64,000 nucleotides of DNA from Rheum nobile (Eukaryota; Streptophyta; Magnoliopsida; Caryophyllales; Polygonaceae): the NCBI GenBank assembly GCA_027886185.1, contig WOAB01000319.1, positions 372,001 through 436,000 of the forward strand, given 5' to 3'. Position numbers and translations under genes: made by a program. Of the stretch, positions 36,001 to 47,652 are shown in pieces. How positions within the stretch are numbered: position 1 is the stretch's first letter; the number at the start of each line of letters is the position of its first letter. The notes under the pieces were generated by a model. The model did not search any database. It worked only from the letters and a program-made list of their open reading frames with translations, and had not been told where the DNA came from.

Positions 36001-36190
36001 TTCTAATTTCATTCCGAATGTTTTCGAGACCAATAATGATTGTTCCTTCCTGGGTTTTAATTTCCCGGATAATTTTTTCCGGCTTCTTCTCCCATTTGCG
36101 ATGCGATGGAAATAGTTTGTGTTGGTTTCGATTGATTTGATATGTTTGATCTTGGCTCTTTGACTCCAATATTTTTTCTGGAAAGATAAG
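33032..36190 (-). mobile_element. 5'-truncated LINE (L1-type non-LTR retrotransposon)
   Basis: The element is flanked by a perfect 19-bp duplication AGGCTTAAAAACCTTGTTT at 33013-33031 and 36191-36209, typical of target-primed reverse transcription. On the minus strand it starts inside the region before reverse transcriptase, with no endonuclease, and ends in an A-rich tail with C interruptions (33032-33050). The truncated 5' end and the tail agree with a LINE insertion. Confidence 0.93.
33077..36190 (-). pseudogene. LINE reverse transcriptase and RNase H polyprotein, decayed
   Basis: In order: a pre-RT segment (35786-36190, ending SPGPDGMSALFYQKY and a TGA where Trp is expected), then reverse transcriptase (about 34712-35785; KAYDKIEWVF, GLRQGDPLSPFLFIL and the catalytic FADDILIF). 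The C-terminal RT-linked region (34245-34592; WLIGDGRSINFWEDPW) follows, then a plant-LINE RNase H (33077-33600; KINFDG, VETIALRNS, EIEGDNL, REVNRSADF). Several stops and frame changes separate these parts (near 34600-34710 and 33811-34245), so no full protein is made. Confidence 0.9.
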
Positions 36191-36209
36191 AGGCTTAAAA
36201 ACCTTGTTT

Positions 36210-36810
36210 TTCGCACACCAAAAAAACCAATGCCAAGTATTTTTGAATCCAAAATGTATCAAATTACAATTGCTAGCACAGCTTACACTATCACAAGATC
36301 CGCAACAACATTTGCCAAATCCAATGAGTTGGGTTGCCCACTAAACATCAAATCCCTAATAAAGAAGTAGTCGCACTTATCAATTACCAAATGCATCCAA
36401 AAAACAAAGAAAAAAAACTAACTTGTCCAAGCCAAAAAGTACTTGGCTTAGGTAAGATTTAATTTCAAGTGGGAACCCACATAATGTCTATGAACAAATA
36501 TGTGCCACGAGAGATGTTGACAATCACTAAATCAAAAGAGTACAAGTAGCATATTGCATGGAAGAGGGAAAATTAGAGGACAAATCAAACATAGGTAGTC
36601 GTGGAGTTCTCTTTGCCTTTTAAGTTTCAAGTAACCCAACAATGCAATAGAGCTGGATATGATATAGCTGATATTTCCATACAATGGTTTTTATGTGTGG
36701 CTCTCTTTCCTTATCCACCACCCACCATAAAAAAAAAACAATGCAATTTATAAGCTCAGCTTATCTCCTACAATCTAAAACACTAGTTTCTTTTTTTGAG
36801 TGATTAGAAC
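36210..36810. other. Intergenic region and 5' flank of the SAM methyltransferase gene
   Basis: The first bases continue the pre-insertion host sequence after the LINE target duplication. No gene was seen; the stretch is AT-rich and probably includes the promoter of the gene starting at 36811. Confidence 0.5.
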
Positions 36811-38337
36811 ATGATGGAGCAAGATCACTCTGAAGAACAAGAACAAGATCAAGAACAAGAACAATCTGTATGGTCAGAGCTTACGCTACCGAGCTTGTTG
36901 TTTGAAGATAGCCTAAGGAATCTACATGCGGCCATTGAAACCGAGTGGGATAGTCTTAGGCAATCTGCATGTCAAACTGCAGCAGGAAGGGCTCTATGGA
37001 AGCATGTTACAAATGACCCATTGGCTGAGTTGCTTGCAGGAGAGACTCACCTTAGAAGATTTTATGAGAAGATTAGGAAAGATCGTCTGAAAAATGCCCG
37101 CGAGATTTCTGGGGTGATTCTTGCAGTGAGAACTCTCTGGTTTGATACAAGACTTGAGGAGGCTCTTAGCTCCTTTGGTACTCAAGAAGCACAGGTCATA
37201 ATACTCGGCGCAGGTTAGTGGTTCTGGTTCCTCCTTTGTTTGATTACATAACTGCATTTTTTTATAGGAGTATCAGTAATGACCTTGTTAGGATCAAGTA
37301 GAGCAATATATTAATACAATGTCATCTGCATGCTAAATTTGCTAATCCTACATAATCAACTGAACAGTTGCATCTAAATTCTGGTTTTAACTTGACAGTT
37401 GTAATCCTGAATGACTTTGAGGTTATGTTATTGTGAAATTAGGTGTCTTGTGCAAATTGTGACCACACCTTACTAAAAGTTAAAATAACAAATGCTTTTA
37501 TGCCCCACCATAGGTAAAGTGGAAGGCCAAGTTACAAATCTATCCACACCATTTCAAATAGCATCTAACACTCTTAACCTTGATATACTACTTATCAACT
37601 ATGTCCTAAATCATTAGTATCAAGCAACTTACTATACAATTTGTTATTTGGATGCTACAAATAAACTGCATTCACCTTATTAAACACACAAATTTGATCC
37701 TAACACAGGGATGGATACAAGAGCATACCGCCTAGACTTCTTGAGTAACACGTCCGTCTTTGAGGTAGACTTTGCTGAAGTACTGCAGATGAAAGAAAAC
37801 ATATTGCAAGCAGCTCAAGACTCAACAGAGGAACATTCAGAACTCGTAAGAAAAGCAAAGTCACTAACCAGAGTAGCAGCTGATCTTAAGGATGGAAATT
37901 GGCTTGAAAAGCTTCAGAGTTCAGGATTCATGCCAGAGAAGCTCACGGTGTGGATTCTGGAAGGTATCTTGTACTACCTCTTGGATCCGGATGCACTAAG
38001 CATACTGAAGACCATAGCCAACTACTGCACTCTCACTCAAACTGTTCTCCTGGCTGATTTTATGAACAAACAATCAACAACATTGTCAAACTCGACTTTC
38101 CATTTTTATAGTGATTGGCCTGATCAACTCCTGCCATCCATAGGGTTTTCTGATGTTAAGCTGTCACAAATTGGTGATCCGGATGCTCACTTTGGACTCA
38201 CACAGGATCCATTGAATCTGTTCAATAAGCTGCGAAGCATTCCTAGGACGGTCCAAACGAACCCAGATGATGGAACACCGTGTTGTAGATTATATCTAGT
38301 GCAAGCTTCTGGATGTCCTGATAGGATTGCCTCATAG
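36811..38337 (+). CDS. SAM-dependent methyltransferase, leucine carboxyl methyltransferase (LCMT) family
   Basis: Two exons: 36811-37213 and 37709-38337, joined at CAG|GTTAGT ... ACACAG|GG. This rebuilds the SAM-binding motif I as IILGAG/MDTRAYRL across the junction. The product is 343 residues. An acidic Gln/Glu-rich start precedes a helical region (LTLPSLLFEDSLRNLHAAIE; RTLWFDTRLEEALS), then motif I, VFEVDFAEVLQMKE (acidic loop for SAM) and WILEGILYYL, a hallmark of LCM-type enzymes. The substrate cannot be told; plant members of this group are largely uncharacterised. Both exons are intact. ATGs at 36811 and 36814 are adjacent. Confidence 0.88.
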
Positions 38338-39195
38338 AAGGGTGAAATAAGGTCGTTCAAATTGTTATATTATCAGCTACAACAATAGTTCTGCATTTAG
38401 GCATCATTCTTTGTTAGTGTCTACTTTTATGGTTATCCAGATATTTAACTCACACAGTGGTATTCAAGTATGCAACAACAATATAAACAATGGCCTCATG
38501 ACTCTTCACATAGTAAACCAAATAACAATTTAACATTAAGATTAACGTTAATTTTAATAATAAGACATCATAACGACTCACTCATTCACCATGGCTTTCT
38601 TTCTTTTCACCTTGCTCTCTCTCTTCCGCAAACCCTTGATTTTTTCTGAAGTTCTTTTTCTTCCATCACTGATGCTTCTTTGATGTAATTTTAAAGTTTA
38701 AAATTGGATTTGAACATTGAAAGTTTCTAATTGTTTTAATTAAGGATAATGTCAATGTTTAATTGATCTTTGGTTACCATGAGAAGAGGGATACCATGTG
38801 CGTTATGAAAGTTTAGTCCCCATGTGAAACTTGCAAAAGTTTGAGGGTAACAAATGGAATTTTCAAGAAATAAATAAAAAAGATGAACTGCAGATCCAGC
38901 AACTTGATAAGCATTAAGGTTCATCGTGGTGTAAATTTTAAGATGAATGAACTAATCAAAACTGATGCTTACACACTGTTAAGTTGGTTGCATAATATAA
39001 AGTACATTGTGGTTTTTGCCCAGTTTGGGATCAATGACCAAAGGTTAAGCAAAATTGACCTTTTTGGACATAATTGAGTCCAGATAACACATACATGTTT
39101 GCAGCATGATGAGCATTGTAAAATAGCGGGATTGTCAACTTATCAACAATACCAGTTAGCTTATCCTCTGAGGAGTTAAGCCTGTACTGATTTGA
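38338..39195. other. Spacer between convergent genes
   Basis: The 3' ends of the methyltransferase (+) and the lumen protein gene (-) face each other here. AT-rich; no gene or repeat found. Confidence 0.5.
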
Positions 39196-40565
39196 TCAAC
39201 CTTCAAGAATGTTCTTGATGCCCTGTTCAAATTTGTCAAGAGAAGATATGACATCCATGACAGCATTTGCAACCTCCTTTCTGCAGTACAAAGATTGAGA
39301 ATACTTGTATGAATCAGAGTTGCACATAATTCTAGTTTCACTTAGTGCGTAGTTATATCCACATAGGGTAACGACAGCCATAAAGATTTCTAAAATGATT
39401 GATGTTAACACAATACACATACCTATTTGAAACAAGTTGTATATCAGCTCCATTTGCCACATAGTTCAGATTACTAAATGATCTGAAAATGCAAACAAAA
39501 GTTCAGTAAACAATGTCGACATATAGAATTCAACATTAAATATACGAAAGTGTGTTTTGGGGATGTCATGGTGATACAAATATATTTACCTTATAAGGTC
39601 ACTCAGCATAGCTTCAGCTTCCAGCTTCACAGGATCCTTCTTATCAAGCAAGGAAGATGCATTCTTCACAATTAAAGTAAATGTGCAAACCTACACAGAA
39701 ACACTATACATCTATGATATTGATTATCACAGGACTCTAATCAATTCTACTGCGAGCTATCTCATCTTGTCAATTTGGCAGTTGAACTTGAGACCAACAC
39801 AGGTCTAAATCTCCAATAGTTGCACCACAAACACTTGTAAGTTAGCTGGATTCATACTTTCAAACACTGATTTACCTCAACTCCAGTTTTTGCTTGAAAT
39901 TCGACGAAGGAGTTTCTATCCTCAGGAACGCAATCCCTGGCTGCTGTCTTAAACATATTCTGAACATCCTCCAAGTCCTTACTCTCATAATCGGAATCCT
40001 TTCCCGCTGCCAATCACCGCACAATTGAATATTAAGTACAAAATTTAATCACAACTGTTAAACCGATTAAGGACAAATCTACAGAGAAAGAGGGGAAAGA
40101 GAAGAATACTGAGCAAGAGAAAGGCGGATCCAAGGATCTCCCTCGACGCGTCAATTGGAGCCAATAGATACTTGGACGTTTTCTTTTTCTGTTCCTTAAG
40201 CCAATCCTTCGGTCCCGCTGCAGAAGAACACAAATCGCAATCGAAACGGACAAAATTAGGGTTTGAAGATGCGAAAATTGAATCCTCGCCGCGGAGCGAT
40301 GTAATCAGTAATTCAGCAACTCACATATGCCGACGTTGAAGGCAGAAGCCGGTGAAGAAGGAAGGAAAGAGCCGAGAGAGATGAGAAGGAAGAGATCTCG
40401 ACGAGACACGCTGGTTCGCTCCAATGGCGGTTCAAATTGAGAGAGAATCGTAATAGGAGAGTGGTTGTGATGGAGGGGTTTTTGTCGTAGGGGTTTTGGC
40501 GGGAAAAGAGGGGCAGAAGAGAGTGGAGAACAAGAGTCGGTTAAACAGAGGGTGACGGGGTTCAT
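39196..40565 (-). CDS. Thylakoid-lumen protein, Tat-targeted (16.5 kDa lumenal/MPH2-like)
   Basis: Six exons on the minus strand: 40325-40565, 40110-40217, 39876-40006, 39590-39690, 39423-39482 and 39196-39280; all junctions are GT-AG and keep frame. The product is about 241 residues. The first exon gives a Ser/Pro-rich chloroplast transit peptide, then SVSRRDLFLLISLGSFLP and an ASA cleavage site. The twin Arg before a hydrophobic core is the Tat signal for thylakoid lumen import. The mature part is helical (KDWLKEQKKKTSKYLLAPID; VCTFTLIVKNASSLLDKKDP; SSLDKFEQGIKNILEG) and resembles the lumenal 16.5 kDa protein linked to photosystem II maintenance. Family choice is from memory. An upstream in-frame ATG at 40652 is less likely. 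Confidence 0.8.
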
Positions 40566-41439
40566 GGTTGGTTGGAGTCGGTTGTGCTGCTGCTTTGCGC
40601 GTCTGTGCAACGGCCTAAAGGTAAAGAGTGACGACGATTGACTACCGTACATTATGCAACGAATATCACTATTTTCTATCCAAAATTTTATTTTTAAAAT
40701 AAAACCCCTATCATTTAGTGGGTATTATATTTAGTCATGCTAACTAGTGTAGTACTCGTGTCTTTCATGAGATTTGTTTATTTTTTTAATATTTTTAAAA
40801 AATAGTATATAAAAATTATATATTTAATTGATATAGAAATATGTAGATGATGACTGTTAATTATAAAAGTAGATGAATGTTAATATAAAAAAAGAATTAA
40901 TTGAATCAAGAGTATAAACAATAGAAAAATCAGTAGAGAAACATTCCATTAAAACAACAACAACTAAAAGAAATAAAACAAATCAATAGAGAAACATTCT
41001 ATTAAGAAAACAATATAGAAAAAAACAGTAGAGAAAACAATAGAGAAAAAAACTACTTGATCAACTAAAATTCAGAATTTGAAATGGTGCAGTTCATGAC
41101 ATATCATTTCATGCTTGTAAATTCAGAATTTGGATTGGGATGATTAATGATAAAAGGATAATTGAACCTCTATTGTGGGAGTTTATGTAATTACAGATTT
41201 TGTTTAGTTTGTGGAATTAAAAACTATCAATCAACTGAAACTAACAATGAAAGAGAGAAAAAATGGTAGAAAGAGGTAAATATATGATCAATCACTCAAA
41301 TAGTATTTCTCTAATTAGTAATTTTGTGCACGGTTAGTTCAACTTCGATTGTGGGAGAGGTCTAGATTTATAACTACAAAATAGTTAGGATGAACTTCGA
41401 TTGTGGGAGGGGTTTTGATATGGCTGAATATTTTTATTT
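40566..41439. other. AT-rich intergenic DNA
   Basis: Contains the 5' flank of the lumen protein gene and then AT-rich sequence with short repeats such as AGAGAAACATTC. No gene was seen. Confidence 0.45.
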
Positions 41440-44400
41440 CCTAACTATTTTGTTGCTATTTTGGAAGCAAAATTCATACTGGTGCCATTGGAGATCGTCC
41501 AAAAGGCACCCTTTATTCTTTTGTGTTTAATTTTGGAAAGAAGGGTGATTGTAAATTTTTGAATGTTGTCTTTATTATTTTCTGTTTAATTTTGGTATAG
41601 TATACAGATGTTTAATTTGGAAGCAAAATATTGCATTTATCATTGCAGATCGTGCAATTGCAAATAAGGGTGATTATAGATTTTGGAAGCAAATAATTTT
41701 TTTGGTATATTAATCAGACGTGTTGCTACTATTTTGGAAGCAAACTTCATTTTGCTGCTATTGCGGATCGTCCAAGGCACCCTTCCTTCTTTTGGGCTTA
41801 CTTTTGGTTAGGGCTGTGCAGATTCGGACCGGATCAGAAAATCAGACCGGACCGAAAATGCCCGGACCGGACCGAACCGGGGGAATTACGGTCCGGTCCC
41901 CGGTCCACATATTTTTAAAGTTTCGGTCCGGTCCAAACCCGGCCGGTTTCCGATCCAGACCGAATGGACCGGTTTTCTATTATTTTTAATTTTATTTTAT
42001 ATCTTAATATCTCATAACACTATTAAAAATTAGTTTCTACTATAAATATAAATAAATAACAAAATATATTGTCTAATATTATATACACTAGTTATAAAAA
42101 TAGGAAAAATAATTAATTTTTCATTTATATAAAACTAAAAAATAAAAAATATGTTTACCGGTCCAAGACCGGACCGAATCGTACCGGTCCGGTCTCCGGT
42201 CCAAGGATTATAAAAATTCGGGTCCGGTCTGGACCGGATGCACAACCCTACTTTTGGAAAGAATGGTGATTGGGCATTTTTGAATTCTGCCTTTTTAATT
42301 TTTCGCTTAATTTTGGTATAGTATACAGATGTTTAATTTGGAAGCAAAATGTTGTCTTTATCATTGCAGATCTTGCAATTGCAAAGATGGGTGATTGCAG
42401 ATTTTGGAAGCAAATAAACTTTTCAGTATAGTTTACGGACGTATTGTTGACTTGTTGATATTTTTGAAGCAAAATCTATTCTACTGCTATTTTCTAAGCA
42501 AAATTCAATACGGATATATTTTGTGTTAAATTTTGGAAAGAAGGGTGATTGTAGATTTTTAAAAGTTGTCTTTATTATTTTCTATTTAATTTTGGTATAG
42601 TGTATGGATATTTAATTTGGAAACAAAATATTGCATTTATCATTGCAGATCTTGACCTTTAGTTTTGGTAATAGAATAATCTTGTATATAAGAATAAAGA
42701 TTTATACAAATCTTTTATTACCCGAAATATTAATTATATTGATTTTAAAAAAAGTCATGGTTAGTTGTCGCCTAATATATGTGATACACGTGGGCGCAAG
42801 GAAAGACCCCACTCTAACTCCCTTCATTGATCTAGAAACTGAAAATGAATAAACTGCCATGTGGCAGAAACACTGACAAGATGTCATGTGGCATAAAAGG
42901 GTGAGTTTAATAGAAGGATGTCATTTGGTTTAGAGGGGTTGTGATTTAGCAGATATATAGTAGATTAAGTTTTGAAAAGAAGAGTTATTGAAGATTTTCG
43001 AAAGTTGTCTTTATTATTTTCTGTTTATTTTTGGTATAGTGTACAAATGTTTAATTTGGAAGGAAAATGCTGCTTTATTATTGCAAATCTTGACCCTTTA
43101 GTTTTGATAATAGAATAATCCTAAATATAAGAATAAAGATTTCTGTAGATCTTCTATTACCTGAAATATTGATTATAATGATTTTTTTAATAAAAATCGA
43201 AAATGAATAAAATGCCATGTGGCAGAAACAACGACAGGATGTCGTGTGGCATAAGAGGGTGTGCGTTTAATAGGAGGATGGCATGTGGCTTAGAGGTATT
43301 GTGGTTTAATAGATATATAATAGATTAAATTTTGGAAAGAATGGTAATTGTAGATTTTTGAAAGTTGCCTTTAATATTTTCTGTTTAATTTTATATAGTG
43401 TACGAATGTTTAATTTGAAAGGAAAATGTTGCCTTTATCATTGCATATCTTGCCCCTTTAGTTTTGGTAATAGAATAATCTTATATATAAGAATAAAGAT
43501 TTTTGCACATCTTATACTACCCGAAATATTGATTATATTGATTAAAAAAATCCGAAAATGCATAAAATGTCATGTGACAAAAACAATGACACGATGCCAT
43601 ATGGCCTAAGAAAGGGCGAGTTTAATAAGAGGATGCCATGTGGCTTAGAGGGATTGAGGTTTAGTAGATATATAGTAGATTAAATTTTGGAAAGAAAGAT
43701 GATTGTAGATTTTTCAAAGTTGCCTTTATTATTTTCTGTCTAATTTTGGTATAGTGTACGGACGTTTAATTTGGAAGTAAAATGTTGTCTTTATCATTTC
43801 AAATCTTGACCTTGTAGTTTTGGTAATAGAATAATCCTATATATAAGAATAAAGATTTATGCACATCTTATACTACCCGAAATATTAATTATATTGATTT
43901 TTAAAATAAAAAAAAAAAGGTGAAAATGCATAAAATTTCATGTGACAAAAACAATGACATGATGTTATGTGGCCTAAGAAAGGGTGAGTTTAATAGAAGG
44001 ATGTGATGTGATTTAGGGATTGTGGTTTAGTAGATATATAGTATATTAAATTTTGGAAAGAAGGGTGATTGCAGATTCTTGAAAACTGTCTTTATTATTT
44101 TATGTTTAATTTTGGTATAGTATACGGATGCCTAATTTGAAATCAAAATATTGTCTTTATCATTGCAGATCTTGACCCTTTAGTTTTGGCAATAGAATGA
44201 CTCTATATATAAGAATAAATATTTCTGCAAATCTTGTATTACCCAAAATATTGATTATATTGATTTTAAAAAAAAAACTAAAATGGATAAAATGTCATGT
44301 GGTAAAAACAATGACAGGATGCCATATTGCATAAGAAGGGATGAGCTTAGTAGGAGGATGTCATATGGCTTAGAGTGGTTGTGGTTTGGTAGATATGTAG

Positions 44401-45590
44401 TAGATTAAATTTTGGAAAAAAGTGTGATTGTAGATTTTTAAAAGATGTCTTTATTATTTTTTATTTAATTTTGGTATAGTATAAATATGTTTAATTTGGA
44501 AGCAAAATGCTGCCTTTATCATAGCAGATCTTGACTTTTTAGTTTTGATAGTAGAATAATCCTATATATATGAATAGAGATTTTTGCAGATCTTGTATTA
44601 CCCGAAATATTGATTATATTTATTTATAAAAAATTGAAAATAGATAAAATGTCATGTGACAGAAACAATTACAGGATGTCATGTGGCATAAGAAGGGATG
44701 AGTTTAATAGGAGGATGTCATGTGGCTTAGAAGGGTTGTGATTTAGTAGATATATAGTAGATTAAATTTTGGAAAGAAGGGTGATTGTAGATTTTTGAAA
44801 GTTGCCTTTTTTATTTTCTGTTTAATTTTGGTATAGTGTATGGATGTTTAATTTGGAAATAAAATGTTGTCTTTATCATTGCAGATCTTGACCCATTATT
44901 TTTAGTAATAGAGTAATCTTGTATATAAGAATAAAGATTTCTACAAATCTTGTATTACCCGAAATATTAATTATATTGATTTTAAAAAAAGTCATGGTTA
45001 GTTGGCGCCTAATATACGTGATACGTGTGGGCGCAAGAAAAGACTCCACTCTAACTCTCTTCATTGATCTAGAAACTGAAAATGAATAAAATGTCATGTG
45101 GCAGAAACAATTACAGGATGTCATGTGGCATAAGAAGGGATGAGTTTAATATGAGGATGTCATGTGGCTTAGAAGGATTGTAATTTAGTAGATATATAGT
45201 AGATTAAATGTTGGAAAGAAGGGTGATTGCAGATTTTTGAAATTAAGTTGCCTTTATTATTTTCTGTTTAATTTTGGTATAGTGTATGGATGTTTTATTT
45301 GGAAGTAAAATGTTGTCTTTATCAATCCAGATCTTGACCCATTAGTTTCGATAATAGAATAATCATATATATAAGATTAAAGTTTTTTGGAGATCTTGTA
45401 TTATTCGAATTATTGATTATATTGATCTTTTATAAAAACAAAAAACAAAAATAGATAAAATGCCATGTGACGGAAACAATGACAAGATGTCATGTGGCAT
45501 AAGAATGGGTAAGTTAAATAGGAGGATGTCACGTGGATTAGAAGGATTGTGATTTAGTAGATATATAGTAGATTACTTGTAAATCTATAC
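41440..45590. repeat. Satellite-like tandem array, unit about 360 bp, with higher-order pattern
   Basis: Units begin near TTTTGGAAAGAAGGGTGATT and share a fixed order of motifs: TTTGGTATAGTGTACGGATG, CATTGCAGATCTTGACCC, ACCCGAAATATTGATTATAT, and ATGCCATGTGGC-type words. Starts at about 42532, 42967, 43324, 43682, 44047, 44405, 44762 and 45206 give spacings of 357-365, except for two longer ones (435 and 444). Both longer units, at 42532 and 44762, hold the same extra segment of about 86 bp (around 42755-42840 and 44995-45085). That repeats a long unit every six, a period of about 2.23 kb. 41440-42530 has more diverged units. No coding capacity. Confidence 0.85.
41809..42250. mobile_element. 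hAT-type MITE rich in CGGTCCGG
   Basis: Terminal inverted repeats read TAGGGCTGTGCA on the left and TAGGGTTGTGCA inward from the right. Flanks are CTTTTGGT (41801-41808) and CTTTTGGA (42251-42258), an 8-bp duplication with one change, as for hAT elements. The subterminal regions are packed with CGGTCCGG/CCGGACCG words, while the centre is AT-rich. There is no ORF, so it is non-autonomous. It sits inside the satellite-like array. Confidence 0.85.
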
Positions 45591-46169
45591 ATATCATAAA
45601 TATATATAGTTGCCTAAAGTTTAAATTTGATAATGGCATTCTGTGAATATGTCATGTAAAAATATAATATAAAATTTATGATAATTTTGTTATATTAATT
45701 ATTATTTTTTAAAAACATGTCAACACATATATACAAACTTTTTCGAACAATAATATTAACAATATTAATATATAACTAAAATATAAAATAATATGTGAGG
45801 TGGTACTGATGTGGCAATGATATCATTATCTGAAAGTTTAGGCGAAAGTTTTAAATGTCGAAGTGATATATGACATTTTAGGGAATTGCTTTACTATTAT
45901 ACATTGATACTTTTCATATGGTTATATATATATTAGTAAATCGATATATATCACAACTTATATAATTGCCTATAATTTCAATATGAAAGTGAATGATACT
46001 CAACATTTTTCAAATAAAATATTTTGTAGAAAATTTGGTAATTTTTTTATATCAACCTTCATTTTTCGTAAGTATGTTGACATATGTATAAACTTTTTGT
46101 ATTTGAATTATAATAATAAAACATATTTAATAATAATAAGGTGGTACATTTTGGAAAGAATTAATTATA
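45591..46169. other. AT-rich sequence after the array
   Basis: No gene found; short repeated words around TATATATAGT and GGTGGTAC link it loosely to the following duplicated segment. Confidence 0.4.
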
Positions 46170-47345
46170 GAAAATAGTTGTAAATCGATAGAGCATATAA
46201 AATAATAATAAGGTGGTACATTTTTGAAAACAAATCACTTAGTTTCCAAAGCACATGTTATTGTATTTTTAATATTTTGTGGTCAATATTGGAAAAAAGA
46301 TAATAAAATATTGCAAATTTGTTTTAATGCTTGAGAAAGATATGATACAGAATATTTTGTGTACATTTTGGAAAGATTTGATTGTAAATAATATTGGTAT
46401 GGTAAGTGTAGGATACTATTAGTGTAATTTTTAAAATTTTAAAATAAATCTAAAAAAATGATAGGCTGACACGTGTCCAATTCAATACCGTGACGCCACG
46501 TGACAACGTAAAATTCGGGCTCATTCTAGGGGTGTCACGTCACCACGTGAGGCAGAGAATAATATGCTTTAGTATATATATATATATATATAGTAGATTA
46601 TAATTTTTTATATATCACTAATTTTGGCAACATATATATAAGATATATATAAATTGAGATATTTATGCATGTATTTTAGATATTTAATCATAATCTTTAT
46701 TATCTCCCTTCACCAAATCTTATCAACTACCAAAATATAAATTTTTTAAACCCAAATTTTCTTTATTCCCAAGCTGTCGTACGTACGTCCTAGGCTCCTA
46801 GCTCCCAAATTTTGATCACAATTCTTTAAAGCCAAATTTCTCTTTACGCTTGCTTATTGTTGGTTGATTCCTCCAATTCATTGTCAATTCAATTAGGTAA
46901 GATATTTAATTAACTCATATTAAACTTCACATATGTTATTTAATTAACACATGTTATTCTCTTCACATAAGGTGGTACAGATTTGGAAACAAATCATTTA
47001 GTTTCCAAAGCATATGTTATTGTATTTTTAATATTTCATGGTTAATATTAGAAAGAAGATAATAAAATATTGTAGATTTATTTTAATGTTTAAAAAAGAT
47101 ATGATATAGAATATTTTATTGTACATTTTGAAAAGATTTGATTGTAAATTATATTGGTATGGTAAGTGTATGATGCTATTAGTGAAAATTTTTAATTTTG
47201 AAAATAAATCTAAAAAATCATAGGGTGACATATGTCCAATTCAATATTATGATACTACGTGACAGCGTAAAATTCGGGCTCATTCTGGGGGTGTCACGTA
47301 GCGCAAAAGATATTCTGCTTTAGTATATATAGTAGATTTTATAGA
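46170..47345. repeat. Pair of direct duplicate segments, unknown element
   Basis: 46200-46600 and 46970-47340 are diverged copies. Both contain AAGGTGGTACA, the block GACACGTGTCCAATTCAAT (GACATATGTCC in the second), CGTAAAATTCGGGCTCATTC and GGTGTCACGT, and end CTTTAGTATATATAGTAGAT. The shared end could be the 3' terminus of a Helitron-like or other short element, but no diagnostic end was confirmed. Confidence 0.5.
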
Positions 47346-47643
47346 CTCTGCAAACATTACATCAGAGTGTCAACATTTCTGCATATTACATTAATCAAAA
47401 TGTTTAGATGTAAATATAAAATTGTAGTGGATTTGTCCAATTATTATATTAAATCCAATAGTAACTCACTTAGACAAAATAAGTCCAGTAGAGAGATAAA
47501 ATCCTCTCTTATAGATTATTAGTTTTAGAAAAAATCGTCCCTAAAGTTTGAAGGATATGCAAAATCAATATTTGTCTTGAGTACTTACTTCTTAAGACTT
47601 TTTAAAGTGACACATGCATATATTAAAAGAAATTTGAACAAAA
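47346..47643. other. AT-rich spacer before the fold-back element
   Basis: No gene, RNA or repeat recognised in this stretch. Confidence 0.4.
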
Positions 47644-47652
47644 ATAATAATT

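Noticed and set aside
42155..42240. CGGTCCGG clusters as an independent regulatory element
   Set aside because: They are the subterminal repeats of the hAT MITE defined by its inverted ends and 8-bp duplication.
47028..47231. Short minus ORF rich in Ile, Phe and Tyr in AT-rich DNA
   Set aside because: Composition is that of AT-rich non-coding DNA and no motif is present.
46461..47345. Helitron termini suggested by the shared end CTTTAGTATATATAGTAGAT
   Set aside because: No clear CTRR end with a 3' hairpin and no insertion between A and T could be confirmed, so only a duplicated segment is reported.
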